This document shows positions 5,723 to 14,020 of a DNA stretch of 14,746 nucleotides, one piece after another; positions within the stretch are counted from its first letter, which is position 1; each line of letters begins with the position of its first letter. The stretch covers positions 1 to 14,746 of the forward strand of contig JAAAOD010000253.1 of the NCBI GenBank assembly GCA_009908535.1. The letters run 5' to 3'. Under the pieces are notes generated by a model. That model searched no databases. It was not told the origin of the DNA and saw nothing but the letters and a program-made list of their open reading frames with translations. The position numbers and the translations under genes were made by a program. This stretch comes from Verrucomicrobiota bacterium. GTDB taxonomy: Bacteria > Verrucomicrobiota > Verrucomicrobiia > Opitutales > Oceanipulchritudinaceae.

Positions 5723-8700
5723 TTAAAACGTCCCTTCCTGAAGGTAGCCGCCGGTGGAGGTGTCGTAGTACCAGCGGTTCGGGGAGACGGTGTTGGTAAA
5801 ATAATACAACCAACGGCTTTCGCCGCCTTCGATGAGGTAAACATAAGGGAAAGTGGCGGGCGAAAACCAGAACCACTCCCCAATCCCGTAGTCGAAAGAG
5901 TAGAAGGATTCCGGCTTGCTGCCGTCGGCGATGTAGAGGTTGTGCATATTGAGGTGGAAGACGTAGGGAAAGGTCTCCTGTTTGAGCCAGCCCAGCCACG
6001 GGGATTCGATCCAGTCGTCTCCAAAAACGGAGGCGTCCGGCCAGAGGGAACCACCCGCGGCATTGAGAAGGGCCCAGCCGGTGTTGTTGTCCTCGTGGAT
6101 CTCCGCGATGAGGTTATCCTCGTCGATGACGGCGTAAATACGGGCGTTGCGGTTGATGGACCACGGAACCTCCCATCCCTTGAGGACGAGAGCGAGGGAA
6201 GCGCGCGGGGCGAGACCGGGAACGGTCAGCTCGGTCCTTCCCGCTTCATTCGCCATGGGGACGAGGCCGCGACCGTCCCGGTTATCGAGGTAGAACCGCA
6301 GGCTCGCAGGCGCGGAACCCGACGGATCGAGGGAATAATTGTGCACGCGGGCATAAATGTCGACGGTATCCCCGGAACGGGGCCGTTCCGGACTGACGAG
6401 GATGTTCCGGGTCCGTTGCGTCTGATCGACCGGGATGTTCGATCCGCGCTCAATGTCATAACGCCAAGGCAGAGTAAAGGCGAGGTCGGGGGCGCTGCCG
6501 TACTTCCGTTGCCACCAGCCCTCATAGCCGTCCCCGAGAACCGGATCGACGGCGTAATCAAGAACAAGGGCCCCATTGCTGCCCCAGTAAATATAAGGCG
6601 TCACTTCGTAGGTGGTGTCCCCGACAATCGCTACATCGACGTTCCCGAAATCAACCAGAACCGTATGGTCGACCGATACTGTGGTCGTGTGGGTAGTGAC
6701 GCGGGACTGCGAATAATCGCCCTGAATGTAGCCGCCCACCGTCATGCCGAGGGAGCCGGTGACAAACTTGGCGATCGGGACCTCGCCGGAAACTTCCGTT
6801 TCGGTCTCAAGGCGCGCACTGAGGCTCAGTTCCGAGCTTTCGGTCAGCTGGTTCTGCTGGTACTGGGAGAGTTCCAGGGTCCAGGTGGAGGAGCCCTGGG
6901 GTTGCATTTCCCAGGAAAACCCGGTGAAGGAAGTCACCGGACGCGCGACCAAAGGATTGTCCTCCATGTCCACCCGGGAACGGTAGGAAAGGATATTACC
7001 GGGTTCGTGCGGGGTGACGTATTCGGCCGCGCGCGGACTTTTGCTGTTGAAGACGACCAGACGCGGATCCTTCGGAACGACCGAGGCAATGGTGCCCAGC
7101 AATTCTCCGTCGCGATAAACTGGATACTCAAGAATATCATAATCGGCCACGGAAGCATAGATGAGGTCATCTCCGCGTGCCACAAACTCCCTTGTTTCTC
7201 GAATGGTCCGGCCGGCGTTGCGGACTCGCGAGAAGCCCTCGCCGTACTTGCCGTCAAGGCTCAGCTTGACCCGTTGTTTCGCCTTCGCGATGGGTGTGTT
7301 GATGCCGCCCTCTCCCTCGATGGAGACACCGGCGGAAATCGCCCAATCGGCCCGAACTTCGGTGGAGACCTCCTGGACCAGCTCATTCTGAAGGGTATAG
7401 GAAGAAAAGCTCCCGCAATCCCCGGTCAGGCAGTCGTTGATGTCAAAAACCTCTCCGTTGATAATGTCGAAGTGCGTCGGCGGCGCATTGAGGATCATCA
7501 CGGGTTGGCCCAGCTCGGTACGACGGTAGATGCGCGGCTTGCCCAGCTGCAGCGAATCGCCATCCACGTCCCCGGTGACAAGAGCCACGGCGGGCGCGAC
7601 ATCACGCCCGGGAATGAATTCCTCATAATCGCCGATGCTGAGGTCGTAACCGTCGTTAATCTCGTCTTCGGACAGGCCGATGGCGACGACCTCGCCCTCG
7701 AGGTCGGCTTCGGTTTCCGCATCGAGGTCGGTGACGGCAATCCCGGAGGCGATGTAGACGTACTCGCTGTTTCCCCGCGAACCGGAAAAACCGATACTGA
7801 AGGGCTTACTGTCGATGAATTCGCCGTCCCGGTAGCGGCTCAGCGCCCGGCCCGCGCGGCGACCCAGCCAGCCGATATCATCGACATTATCGTAGTTATA
7901 ATCGCCTACGGAGAGGTCGAGGGGATACAGTTCATTGCCCTTGGTCGTCTCCATAATGTAGGGCCTTGTCTGCATTGGCTCGAGCGCTGTCATGGCCGGG
8001 TTCATAGTATAGAAAGCAAGATCGAAATAGTTCGTCCCTCCACCGCCACTGTCCCCGATCGAGGAGGCCATGGCGATTTCCTCCAGCCCGTCGTTGTTGA
8101 AATCGCCGGTCTCCACGGCGAGGCGGAAAACATGATCAAAGGTCCGGCTGGTGGCGTCCCAGTCCGGTTCCTCGATTTCCGTGCGGTACTGGAAGGGATT
8201 TTCCTCTTCTTTGTCGAAATCATATACCCGGGCGAACACCTTGCGGTACACCCCGGACTCGGCCTCGAGGTCCTGCCAGACGTAGGCAAGGACGACCTCG
8301 TCCCCGTATTCGGTGTCGAGGCCGCCCGCGGCGATGGAAAAGCGCGCGCTGTCCGTGGCCGCCGATCGGTCGAGGTCGATGTCCCCGACCATGCGGACGT
8401 CCGCCACCGAGCCGAGGATGACCAGCTCATCATCCCGGTTCATCTCCGCCGCGATCACCACTACTTCCCCTTCCCCGGCCCAGTAAGCGATGAGAAATTC
8501 CGCCTCGGGGTCGGCATCGAGCTGTGCTTCCACCAGCCGCAGCTCCGTGGAGGTGCGGTTTTGGTTCTCTTCATAGAACGGAGGAAAGCCAAGGTCCGTG
8601 AGGAAGGTGCGCTTCCCGGCTTCCAGCCCGCCCGAATCCCGGTTGTAGTGAATCCGCTGCAGGACCGGTTCCCGGTCCTCTCCCTCAAAGAAAACCAGCA

Positions 8701-9055
8701 GGTCGTCACGGCCATCCGCGTCGAGATCGGGCATGGCGAGATCCACTACCGGCGATTCCTTTTCCGTTCGGGTGCCTTGGGGAATCTTCGCGCCGGAGAG
8801 GGTCAGGCTGGCCGCAAGGGGAAAGTCCTTCTCCTCCGCTCCTTCCGGGGCGGCCTCGAGAAGGCGTAACTTGACTTCCCCCGAGGAACCGTCGGTGAGG
8901 ACATAGACGATCTCGTCGGAAGGCGCCATGCGATAGTTCCCGGCGAAGGGATCCTCCGCGTTGAACTGGGCAAGGGCGGCGGTGGAACCCGCTAATAGGG
9001 GGACGATGAGGCGTGACAGCAGGGAGCAGACGCGAGTATTGCTTATGGATTTCAT
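5723..9055 (-). CDS. large exported FG-GAP / CARDB multidomain protein
   Basis: The 1110-residue protein opens with a signal peptide (residues 1-30, cleavage near ALAQ-FNAED). FG-GAP/VCBS-type calcium-loop blades follow: DLDADGRDDLL (about 110-120), TGDFNNDGLEEIAMA (317-330), VGDYNYDNVDDIGW (383-396) and TGDVDGD (494-500). Residues about 555-870 form a Ser/Thr-rich region of alternating polar/apolar strands. A CARDB domain (about 884-995) ends DEDNLIAEIHEDNN. The last 90 residues are two Trp/Tyr-rich repeats sharing TFPYV (1028-1032 and 1068-1072), seen from memory in Verrucomicrobiota surface proteins. It is probably secreted or surface-attached; ligand and function are unknown. The Met at 9055 gives the signal peptide but no Shine-Dalgarno. 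It is divergent from the hybrid kinase, 115 bp away. The long open plus-strand frame opposite is a codon-bias shadow. Confidence 0.85.
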   Translation of the reverse strand: MKSISNTRVCSLLSRLIVPLLAGSTAALAQFNAEDPFAGNYRMAPSDEIVYVLTDGSSGEVKLRLLEAAPEGAEEKDFPLAASLTLSGAKIPQGTRTEKESPVVDLAMPDLDADGRDDLLVFFEGEDREPVLQRIHYNRDSGGLEAGKRTFLTDLGFPPFYEENQNRTSTELRLVEAQLDADPEAEFLIAYWAGEGEVVVIAAEMNRDDELVILGSVADVRMVGDIDLDRSAATDSARFSIAAGGLDTEYGDEVVLAYVWQDLEAESGVYRKVFARVYDFDKEEENPFQYRTEIEEPDWDATSRTFDHVFRLAVETGDFNNDGLEEIAMASSIGDSGGGGTNYFDLAFYTMNPAMTALEPMQTRPYIMETTKGNELYPLDLSVGDYNYDNVDDIGWLGRRAGRALSRYRDGEFIDSKPFSIGFSGSRGNSEYVYIASGIAVTDLDAETEADLEGEVVAIGLSEDEINDGYDLSIGDYEEFIPGRDVAPAVALVTGDVDGDSLQLGKPRIYRRTELGQPVMILNAPPTHFDIINGEVFDINDCLTGDCGSFSSYTLQNELVQEVSTEVRADWAISAGVSIEGEGGINTPIAKAKQRVKLSLDGKYGEGFSRVRNAGRTIRETREFVARGDDLIYASVADYDILEYPVYRDGELLGTIASVVPKDPRLVVFNSKSPRAAEYVTPHEPGNILSYRSRVDMEDNPLVARPVTSFTGFSWEMQPQGSSTWTLELSQYQQNQLTESSELSLSARLETETEVSGEVPIAKFVTGSLGMTVGGYIQGDYSQSRVTTHTTTVSVDHTVLVDFGNVDVAIVGDTTYEVTPYIYWGSNGALVLDYAVDPVLGDGYEGWWQRKYGSAPDLAFTLPWRYDIERGSNIPVDQTQRTRNILVSPERPRSGDTVDIYARVHNYSLDPSGSAPASLRFYLDNRDGRGLVPMANEAGRTELTVPGLAPRASLALVLKGWEVPWSINRNARIYAVIDEDNLIAEIHEDNNTGWALLNAAGGSLWPDASVFGDDWIESPWLGWLKQETFPYVFHLNMHNLYIADGSKPESFYSFDYGIGEWFWFSPATFPYVYLIEGGESRWLYYFTNTVSPNRWYYDTSTGGYLQEGTF

Positions 9056-9087
9056 GTGACCAGCTTATCCGAATCCGCAATCTTCCG

Positions 9088-9133
9088 CTATCCTCCTAAG
9101 GGAGTATCTTCGTCTACTCCCTTTGGAGGATGG
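9088..9133. promoter_or_regulatory. 46-bp inverted repeat that sequesters the kinase leader's RBS
   Basis: Two 19-base arms (9088-9106 and 9115-9133) pair at 17 of 19 positions around the loop TCTTCGTC. The right arm holds GGAGG (9125-9129), which lies 8 bases before the leader ORF ATG at 9138 and is the only good ribosome-binding site here. The left arm supplies the complementary TCCTCC (9091-9096). If transcribed, the hairpin would hide the ribosome-binding site. Alternatively, each arm contains its own dyad, CTCCTAAGGGAG (9093-9104) and CTCCCTTTGGAG (9117-9128), with centres 24 bp apart. That could be two operator sites for a dimeric regulator such as the neighbouring LuxR-type protein. 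No T-tract follows. Confidence 0.6.
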
Positions 9134-9137
9134 TGGA

Positions 9138-9173
9138 ATGACAGGCTCCCTGATAGGCTCTGGAATGTCATGA
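9138..9173 (+). CDS. 11-codon leader ORF coupled to the hybrid kinase
   Basis: ATG at 9138 reads MTGSLIGSGMS and stops at TGA 9171-9173, overlapping the kinase start codon as ATGA. It has a proper Shine-Dalgarno (GGAGG, 9125-9129, spacing 8), whereas the kinase start at 9170 has none. This arrangement suggests that ribosomes load at the leader and reinitiate at the kinase. It is short enough to arise by chance, so the ribosome-binding site and the exact ATGA overlap are the only support. The peptide itself has no recognisable motif. Confidence 0.42.
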   Translation: MTGSLIGSGMS

Positions 9174-12100
9174 GCGCAGACCGCCGCGGCACCGGAAGCC
9201 GCCAAGCCTATCTCCTCGTCCTTCTGCTGTTGGGAAGTTGCCTTTTCCCACCTCCCATGGCCGCGGACGGGACGACCGAGCACGGCCTTTCCCGGATCAG
9301 CCACTACCCGCCGCACAGTTACAACGGCCACAGCCAGGTTTTCCAGTCCGTGCAGGCTGCGGACGGGGTTCTCTATTTCACTAACTATGGAGCCGTCCTG
9401 ACGTGGGACGGCGAGCGCTGGGACCGTATTCCCATTCCCGGCGCCGGTTTCCTCTACGGCATCGCTGCCCTCGGGGGGAAGCGGTTCGCGGTCTGCGGGG
9501 TCAACACCATCGCCCTGATGGAACCGGACGGCACCGGCGCATGGGCCGTCCGCTCCCTTGTCGAGGACCTGCCGCCGGAGGAGCGCGAAAACCTCGGGGA
9601 AATCTGGGATTTGCAGGCCACGCCGGAGGGCCTGTATTTCTTTTCGCGAAGGCGCATGTTCCGCTGGACGCCGGAGGGCTGCCGCGTCTGGCATTTCGAA
9701 ACCGAAAAGATGATCTACGGTTTCTGGAGCGGTTCCTCCGTTTATGTCCAGAACCTCGACGACGGTCTTTACCGGCTGGAAGAAGACGCATTGATCTCCG
9801 TCAGTAAGGATCCGCTTTTTCGGAATCCCGGGCCGCGCATGATCAGCGACTGGGAGGGCGGCAGACTCCTCATCGCCACAATGCGGGATGGGCTCCGGCT
9901 TTTTGATGGGGAAAATCTGACGCCCTTTGCCGCGGAAGCGGAGGCCTACCTGTCCGAATCCGTCGTGAACAGGGGAATACGGCTTGCGGACGGCCGCCTC
10001 GCTCTCGGCACATTTCACGGAGGTCTCGCGATCATTGACGAATCGGGCCATTTCCAGCGCCTTTTCAGCGAGGAAGGAGGACTCCCCAATAACACCATCA
10101 CCCACCTGAGCGAGGACCGCGAAGGGGGGGTCTGGGTCTCCATGGGCAGCGGCATCGCCCGGGTCGAGGTGGACGGGATCATCACACGTTATGACCGCTC
10201 CACCGGACTGCCCAATGTCGTCGTCAGTGGAATTCTCCGCCATAAGGACCGTCTTTTTCTCGCCTCCTCCGACGGGCTGCACCGGTTGCGCGCGGGCGAC
10301 CCGCCCAAACTCCCGCAATGGGAGCCGGTCCCGTCCACCGGGGGCGAGGTGCATGCCATGGTTCCGCACAAAGAGGCCCTTTTCGCCACCACGAAAGGCA
10401 GGGTCATCCGTTTTGACGGCAACGAAAGCGAGGTGGTCTGGGACGACTTCGGCCTGCTGCGGGCGCTGCACGTCATGAAAAAAGTCGACGACCATATTCT
10501 GGTCGGCGGACGTATCGGCCTCGGCCTTGTTTATCGCGAAGACAACCAATGGAAGCAGGCCGGTCCCCTGCCGGGCCTTGAGGACCACGTCCTGTCCGTC
10601 ACCGAGGATGCGGAAGGTAACATCTGGCTCGGAACGGTCTTCTCCGGTGTTCTCCGTGTCCGTAGTGAGGGTACAGCGACAAGCTGGATGGAAAACGCGG
10701 AAATCGACCGCTTCGGCGCCGAATCCGGCCTCGCCTCCGTCGAACATGTAACGGTCCGCTACGAGAACAATCGCATCATGGCTTTTCCTCCTTCCGGACC
10801 ACAGGTTTTTGACGAGGCTTCCGGCCGTTTTACCGCCCTTGAGGAAACCTCCTCTCTTCCTCCCCCGGAGGGCTGGGCATGGGATGTCAAGGTGGAGAGC
10901 GAACGGCACGGGACATGGGGATCGGTCTACCCGCTTGACGATGCGGAGGAGGATTTCCGCCTCTATTTCGGCGGCCGCTCCCCGGGCGGCGACTGGCGGT
11001 GGGTTTCTCCGGAGATCTTCGAGGAAATCGGCGGGGTCCTTTTCCTTTATCTCGAGAAAGGGGAACCGGACATTCTCTGGGCCGGCGGATGGTCCGGCCT
11101 GCTGCGTTGGGAGGTCGGCGAGGGCCTGTCCGACCTGAAGAGCGAAACGCTGCAGGTTGGTGTGCGGAAAATTTCACTACCAAATGGAACGACAACCGGC
11201 GCCGCCGACGGCATCTCCTTTTCCCACCATCGCGGCGCCCTCGTTTTCCAGTACTCCGCTCCCGTGTACACCCCCGGTGTCAAGGTCAGCTACCGGACCC
11301 TTCTCGAGGGGTATGACAAGGCCTGGAGCGAATGGAGCGATGAAGCGGAACGGTCCTTCACCAATCTTCCCGGCGGGACCTATCGCTTCCGCGTCGAGGC
11401 CCGCACGCCGTCAGGATTGTCGGCACAGGCGAACCTTGCCGGCATAACCGTCCTCCCGCCATGGTACCTCTCTCCGTTTGCTTTGGCGGGTTACCTCGCC
11501 GTCGCGGGCCTTCTTGTCTGGGGCGGGGCAAGGCTTCGGCTCGCCGCCCTGCGACGCGAAAACCGACGCCTTGAAGCCATAGTCGGCGAGCGCACCGCCG
11601 CCCTCGCGGAAAACGAACGCGAACTGCGCAAGGCCCGCGACGCCGCCGATCACGCCAATCGCCAGAAGAGCCGCTTCCTCGCCAATATGAGCCACGAACT
11701 GCGAACGCCCCTGAACGCCATCATGGGCTACGCCCATGTCCTTGACCGCGATCCGCATCTCGATGAACGCAACCGTCAGCGTGTTGGCATTCTCAATACA
11801 AGTTGCAACCGCCTCGTGCACTTGATCAACGAGATCCTAGATCTTTCCAAAATCGAGGCGGGGCGACTCGAGGTCCATGAACAGCCGACCGACCTCGCAG
11901 CCGGCATTCGCGCCCTCCTCGACAGTTTCGGCGCCAGAGCCGCGCAAAAGGGCATCGCCCTCGCCTGCGATGCCGATCCCGGCTTTCCGGACCGGGTGCT
12001 CACCGACCTGCGCAAGGTCGAGCAGATCCTCGGTAACCTCGTCGGCAACGGCCTTAAGTTCACGGAAGAGGGGGAGGTGCGAGTCGTTCTCGCAAAGGAA

Positions 12101-13024
12101 TCCGGCCAAATACGTCTCGATGTGGTCGATACTGGAATCGGCATCCCCGCCGACGAAGCCGAAGCTGTCTTCGATGCCTTTCACCAGACCGGGGAATCAC
12201 CGGGGAAGGAAGCCGGAACCGGCCTCGGACTGGCCATTTCCCGCCGCCTCGCCGAAGCCATGGGCGGCAGCCTCGATTGTGCGAGCGGCCCCGGCGAAGG
12301 CACCCGTTTCCGCCTCCGGCTGCCCCTGAAAGCAGCGGCCGACGCGAAAAGCGCTCCGGAAAGAACATCCTCCCGCCGGATCGGCTACGCCGGCCGCCCG
12401 CGGACCGTCCTTGTCATCGATGATGTCGCGGCAAACCGCGACGTCGTGGACGAACTTCTCTCGCCCCTTGGTTTCAGCGTGGAAACCGCCGCCAGCGGTG
12501 GCGAGGCCCTTGCCCGGATTGCCGCGGGCGGCGTAGATACCGTGCTTCTCGATGTGCGCATGAAACCGATGGGAGGCGCGGAGGTTCTGCGCCAGCTCCG
12601 TGCATTGCCCGGCGGGGCCGGGTTACCCGTCATCTCCTATTCGGCCAGCCTGATCGGATTCACCCGCGCCGACGCCCTTGCCATGGGCTGCGATGATTGG
12701 CTTCCCAAACCGTTCCCGCCGGAGGATTTGTTCAAGAAGCTGGGCGATCTGCTGCAGCTGGACTGGCAGTTCGCTGCAGCGGAGGCACCCAGTCTACCAC
12801 TCGCCGGGAAGTACCGCTTTACCAAACGTGACCTTGGCACCCTGCGCGCCCTCGCCTATCGCCGGGAGCCCGCCGGCCTCAAAAGCGCCCTTCAGGCAAT
12901 CCGTTCCCGCGAACCCGAAAGCGCCGCCACCGTCGATCCGCTGCTCGACCTCGTGAGCCGGTTCCGCATCAGTGAAATCAGCGAGCAGCTCGAAACCCTA
13001 CCGGTGCGGGAGGAACCCACATGA
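9170..13024 (+). CDS. hybrid sensor histidine kinase with periplasmic propellers
   Basis: The 1284-residue protein starts with a signal sequence (LLVLLLLGSC, cleavage about residue 33). A large extracytoplasmic sensor of two-component-regulator propeller repeats runs to about residue 690 (e.g. GLPNNTITHLSEDREGGVWV, HVLSVTEDAEGNIWLGT). A Y_Y_Y domain follows (about 695-758; LEGYDKAWSEWSDE), then one membrane helix (about 768-788) and a coiled linker. Next come HisKA with the phospho-acceptor H842 (SHELRTPLNA) and HATPase with N960, D987 (DTGIGIP) and GTGLGLAIS. The receiver domain has D1084/D1085, D1128 and K1180. The final 90 residues are helical and resemble an Hpt-like module, but I see no phospho-acceptor His. 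All catalytic residues are present. The start at 9170 is preferred over the in-frame ATG at 9056, since the extension crosses the inverted repeat and hides the signal peptide. Unlike hybrid two-component proteins with a fused AraC domain, DNA binding is left to the next gene (4-bp ATGA overlap). Confidence 0.92.
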   Translation: MSADRRGTGSRQAYLLVLLLLGSCLFPPPMAADGTTEHGLSRISHYPPHSYNGHSQVFQSVQAADGVLYFTNYGAVLTWDGERWDRIPIPGAGFLYGIAALGGKRFAVCGVNTIALMEPDGTGAWAVRSLVEDLPPEERENLGEIWDLQATPEGLYFFSRRRMFRWTPEGCRVWHFETEKMIYGFWSGSSVYVQNLDDGLYRLEEDALISVSKDPLFRNPGPRMISDWEGGRLLIATMRDGLRLFDGENLTPFAAEAEAYLSESVVNRGIRLADGRLALGTFHGGLAIIDESGHFQRLFSEEGGLPNNTITHLSEDREGGVWVSMGSGIARVEVDGIITRYDRSTGLPNVVVSGILRHKDRLFLASSDGLHRLRAGDPPKLPQWEPVPSTGGEVHAMVPHKEALFATTKGRVIRFDGNESEVVWDDFGLLRALHVMKKVDDHILVGGRIGLGLVYREDNQWKQAGPLPGLEDHVLSVTEDAEGNIWLGTVFSGVLRVRSEGTATSWMENAEIDRFGAESGLASVEHVTVRYENNRIMAFPPSGPQVFDEASGRFTALEETSSLPPPEGWAWDVKVESERHGTWGSVYPLDDAEEDFRLYFGGRSPGGDWRWVSPEIFEEIGGVLFLYLEKGEPDILWAGGWSGLLRWEVGEGLSDLKSETLQVGVRKISLPNGTTTGAADGISFSHHRGALVFQYSAPVYTPGVKVSYRTLLEGYDKAWSEWSDEAERSFTNLPGGTYRFRVEARTPSGLSAQANLAGITVLPPWYLSPFALAGYLAVAGLLVWGGARLRLAALRRENRRLEAIVGERTAALAENERELRKARDAADHANRQKSRFLANMSHELRTPLNAIMGYAHVLDRDPHLDERNRQRVGILNTSCNRLVHLINEILDLSKIEAGRLEVHEQPTDLAAGIRALLDSFGARAAQKGIALACDADPGFPDRVLTDLRKVEQILGNLVGNGLKFTEEGEVRVVLAKESGQIRLDVVDTGIGIPADEAEAVFDAFHQTGESPGKEAGTGLGLAISRRLAEAMGGSLDCASGPGEGTRFRLRLPLKAAADAKSAPERTSSRRIGYAGRPRTVLVIDDVAANRDVVDELLSPLGFSVETAASGGEALARIAAGGVDTVLLDVRMKPMGGAEVLRQLRALPGGAGLPVISYSASLIGFTRADALAMGCDDWLPKPFPPEDLFKKLGDLLQLDWQFAAAEAPSLPLAGKYRFTKRDLGTLRALAYRREPAGLKSALQAIRSREPESAATVDPLLDLVSRFRISEISEQLETLPVREEPT

Positions 13025-13950
13025 AGCGGAACGGCACCATCCTTGTCATTGACGATGTCCCGGAAAACCTCGGCGTCATCTTCGAGGTCCTTTCCGGGGC
13101 CGGGTATGAGGTCCTCGTTGTGGAGAACGGGGAAATCGCCCTGGAGCGGATGGCCCTCCTGCAACCGGACCTGATCCTCCTCGATGTCCGCCTTCCCGGA
13201 GAGGATGGCTTTACCGTGTGCCGGCAGTTGAAGGCATCCCCCGCTTCCGCCGAGATCCCCGTCATCATGATGACGGGCCTCAACGATACCCGCGACAAGG
13301 TCCATGGCTTCAAGGCCGGTGCCGTCGATTACATCTGCAAGCCGGTGCCCGCCGATGAGGTCCTCGTCCGGGTGGACACCCACCTTGAAATCCGTCGCCT
13401 CCGCCTGCGGCTGCAGCAGCGCAACCATGAGCTGCTCCGGGAGGTACGGCGGCGGCGCGAGGCCGAGCGCCAGCTCGAGGAATCCCTCGACCAGGCGGTG
13501 CTGCTGGTGGATGAAGAGGGGCGGCCCCAGTTTGCCACCAAAAGAGCATGGGACCTGATCGCCCGTTTCTTCCCCGAAGCCCCACTCGCCGGTTTACCGG
13601 AGCCCATCCACGAATGGTTGCACGAAAAGGCCTCCCCCTTCCGCAAGTTTTCCTTTCCCCAGGGCTCCCTTCACATCCAACGCTTTTCCGGTCTTTCCGG
13701 GACCGGCAGTGTCCTCAAACTGGAAGAACACCTCAACGTTCCTTCCAGCGAACACCTGCAGGCCCTCGGCCTTACGCCCAGGGAGGCCGAAATTCTCTAC
13801 TGGATGGCCAAGGGGAAAACCAGCCCCGAAATCGCCACCATTCTCGACAGCGCCCTCAACACCGTTAAGAAACACGCCCAGCGCATCTATCGCAAACTCG
13901 AGGTCGAAAACCGCACCGCGGCCGCCCTGCGCGCTACGGAACTGACTTGA
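13021..13950 (+). CDS. REC-LuxR response regulator, partner of the hybrid kinase
   Basis: The 309-residue protein has an N-terminal receiver domain (about 5-122) with acidic pair D11-D12, phospho-acceptor D55 (LLDVRLPG), T85 and K107. An arginine-rich coiled segment (about 123-152) leads to a short PAS-like region (about 153-235; AVLLVDEEGRPQFATKRAWD). A LuxR/GerE helix-turn-helix closes the protein (about 249-305; LTPREAEILYWMAKGKTSPE, then NTVKKHAQRIYRKLEV). Phosphorylation of D55 by the kinase should drive dimerisation and DNA binding. The start overlaps the kinase stop (ATGA) and has a good GGGAGGA (13008-13014), so the pair is translated together. Targets are not shown by the sequence; the dyads at 9093-9128 are the obvious candidates. 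An inserted middle domain makes it longer than a plain NarL-type regulator (about 210 residues). Confidence 0.92.
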   Translation: MKRNGTILVIDDVPENLGVIFEVLSGAGYEVLVVENGEIALERMALLQPDLILLDVRLPGEDGFTVCRQLKASPASAEIPVIMMTGLNDTRDKVHGFKAGAVDYICKPVPADEVLVRVDTHLEIRRLRLRLQQRNHELLREVRRRREAERQLEESLDQAVLLVDEEGRPQFATKRAWDLIARFFPEAPLAGLPEPIHEWLHEKASPFRKFSFPQGSLHIQRFSGLSGTGSVLKLEEHLNVPSSEHLQALGLTPREAEILYWMAKGKTSPEIATILDSALNTVKKHAQRIYRKLEVENRTAAALRATELT

Positions 13951-13967
13951 GGCAAAGGGGTCAGACC

Positions 13968-13983
13968 TACGCAAGGTTGCGTA
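13968..13983. repeat. perfect 7-bp-arm palindrome between regulator and PD40 gene
   Basis: TACGCAA-GG-TTGCGTA is a perfect inverted repeat 18 bp after the response-regulator stop. The preceding AAAGGGGTCAGACC resembles, from memory, sequence often found beside REP/IS200-type elements, but no transposase is present. No T-run follows directly, so it is a poor terminator. It could be an operator for the downstream gene, since it lies 37 bp upstream of that start codon. Confidence 0.4.
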
Positions 13984-14006
13984 TTCAAGAATTCCGGGGA
14001 TTCGGA

Positions 14007-14012
14007 TATAGT
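14007..14012 (+). promoter_or_regulatory. candidate -10 element of the PD40 gene
   Basis: TATAGT differs from the TATAAT consensus at one position and lies in an AT-rich stretch. The matching -35 (TTCAAG, 13984-13989, spacing 17) is weak. Transcription would begin at about 14019-14021, that is, on or next to the ATG, which would make the message leaderless. This fits the absence of a Shine-Dalgarno before 14021. Confidence 0.25.
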
Positions 14013-14020
14013 ATTTTCTT

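Noticed and set aside
9056..9169. In-frame upstream start (ATG 9056) for the hybrid kinase
   Set aside because: It would add 38 residues encoded across the inverted repeat, bury the signal peptide, and has no Shine-Dalgarno.
9065..10909. A 614-codon open frame on the minus strand inside the hybrid kinase
   Set aside because: It lies opposite well-supported propeller repeats and shows no domain or ribosome-binding site.
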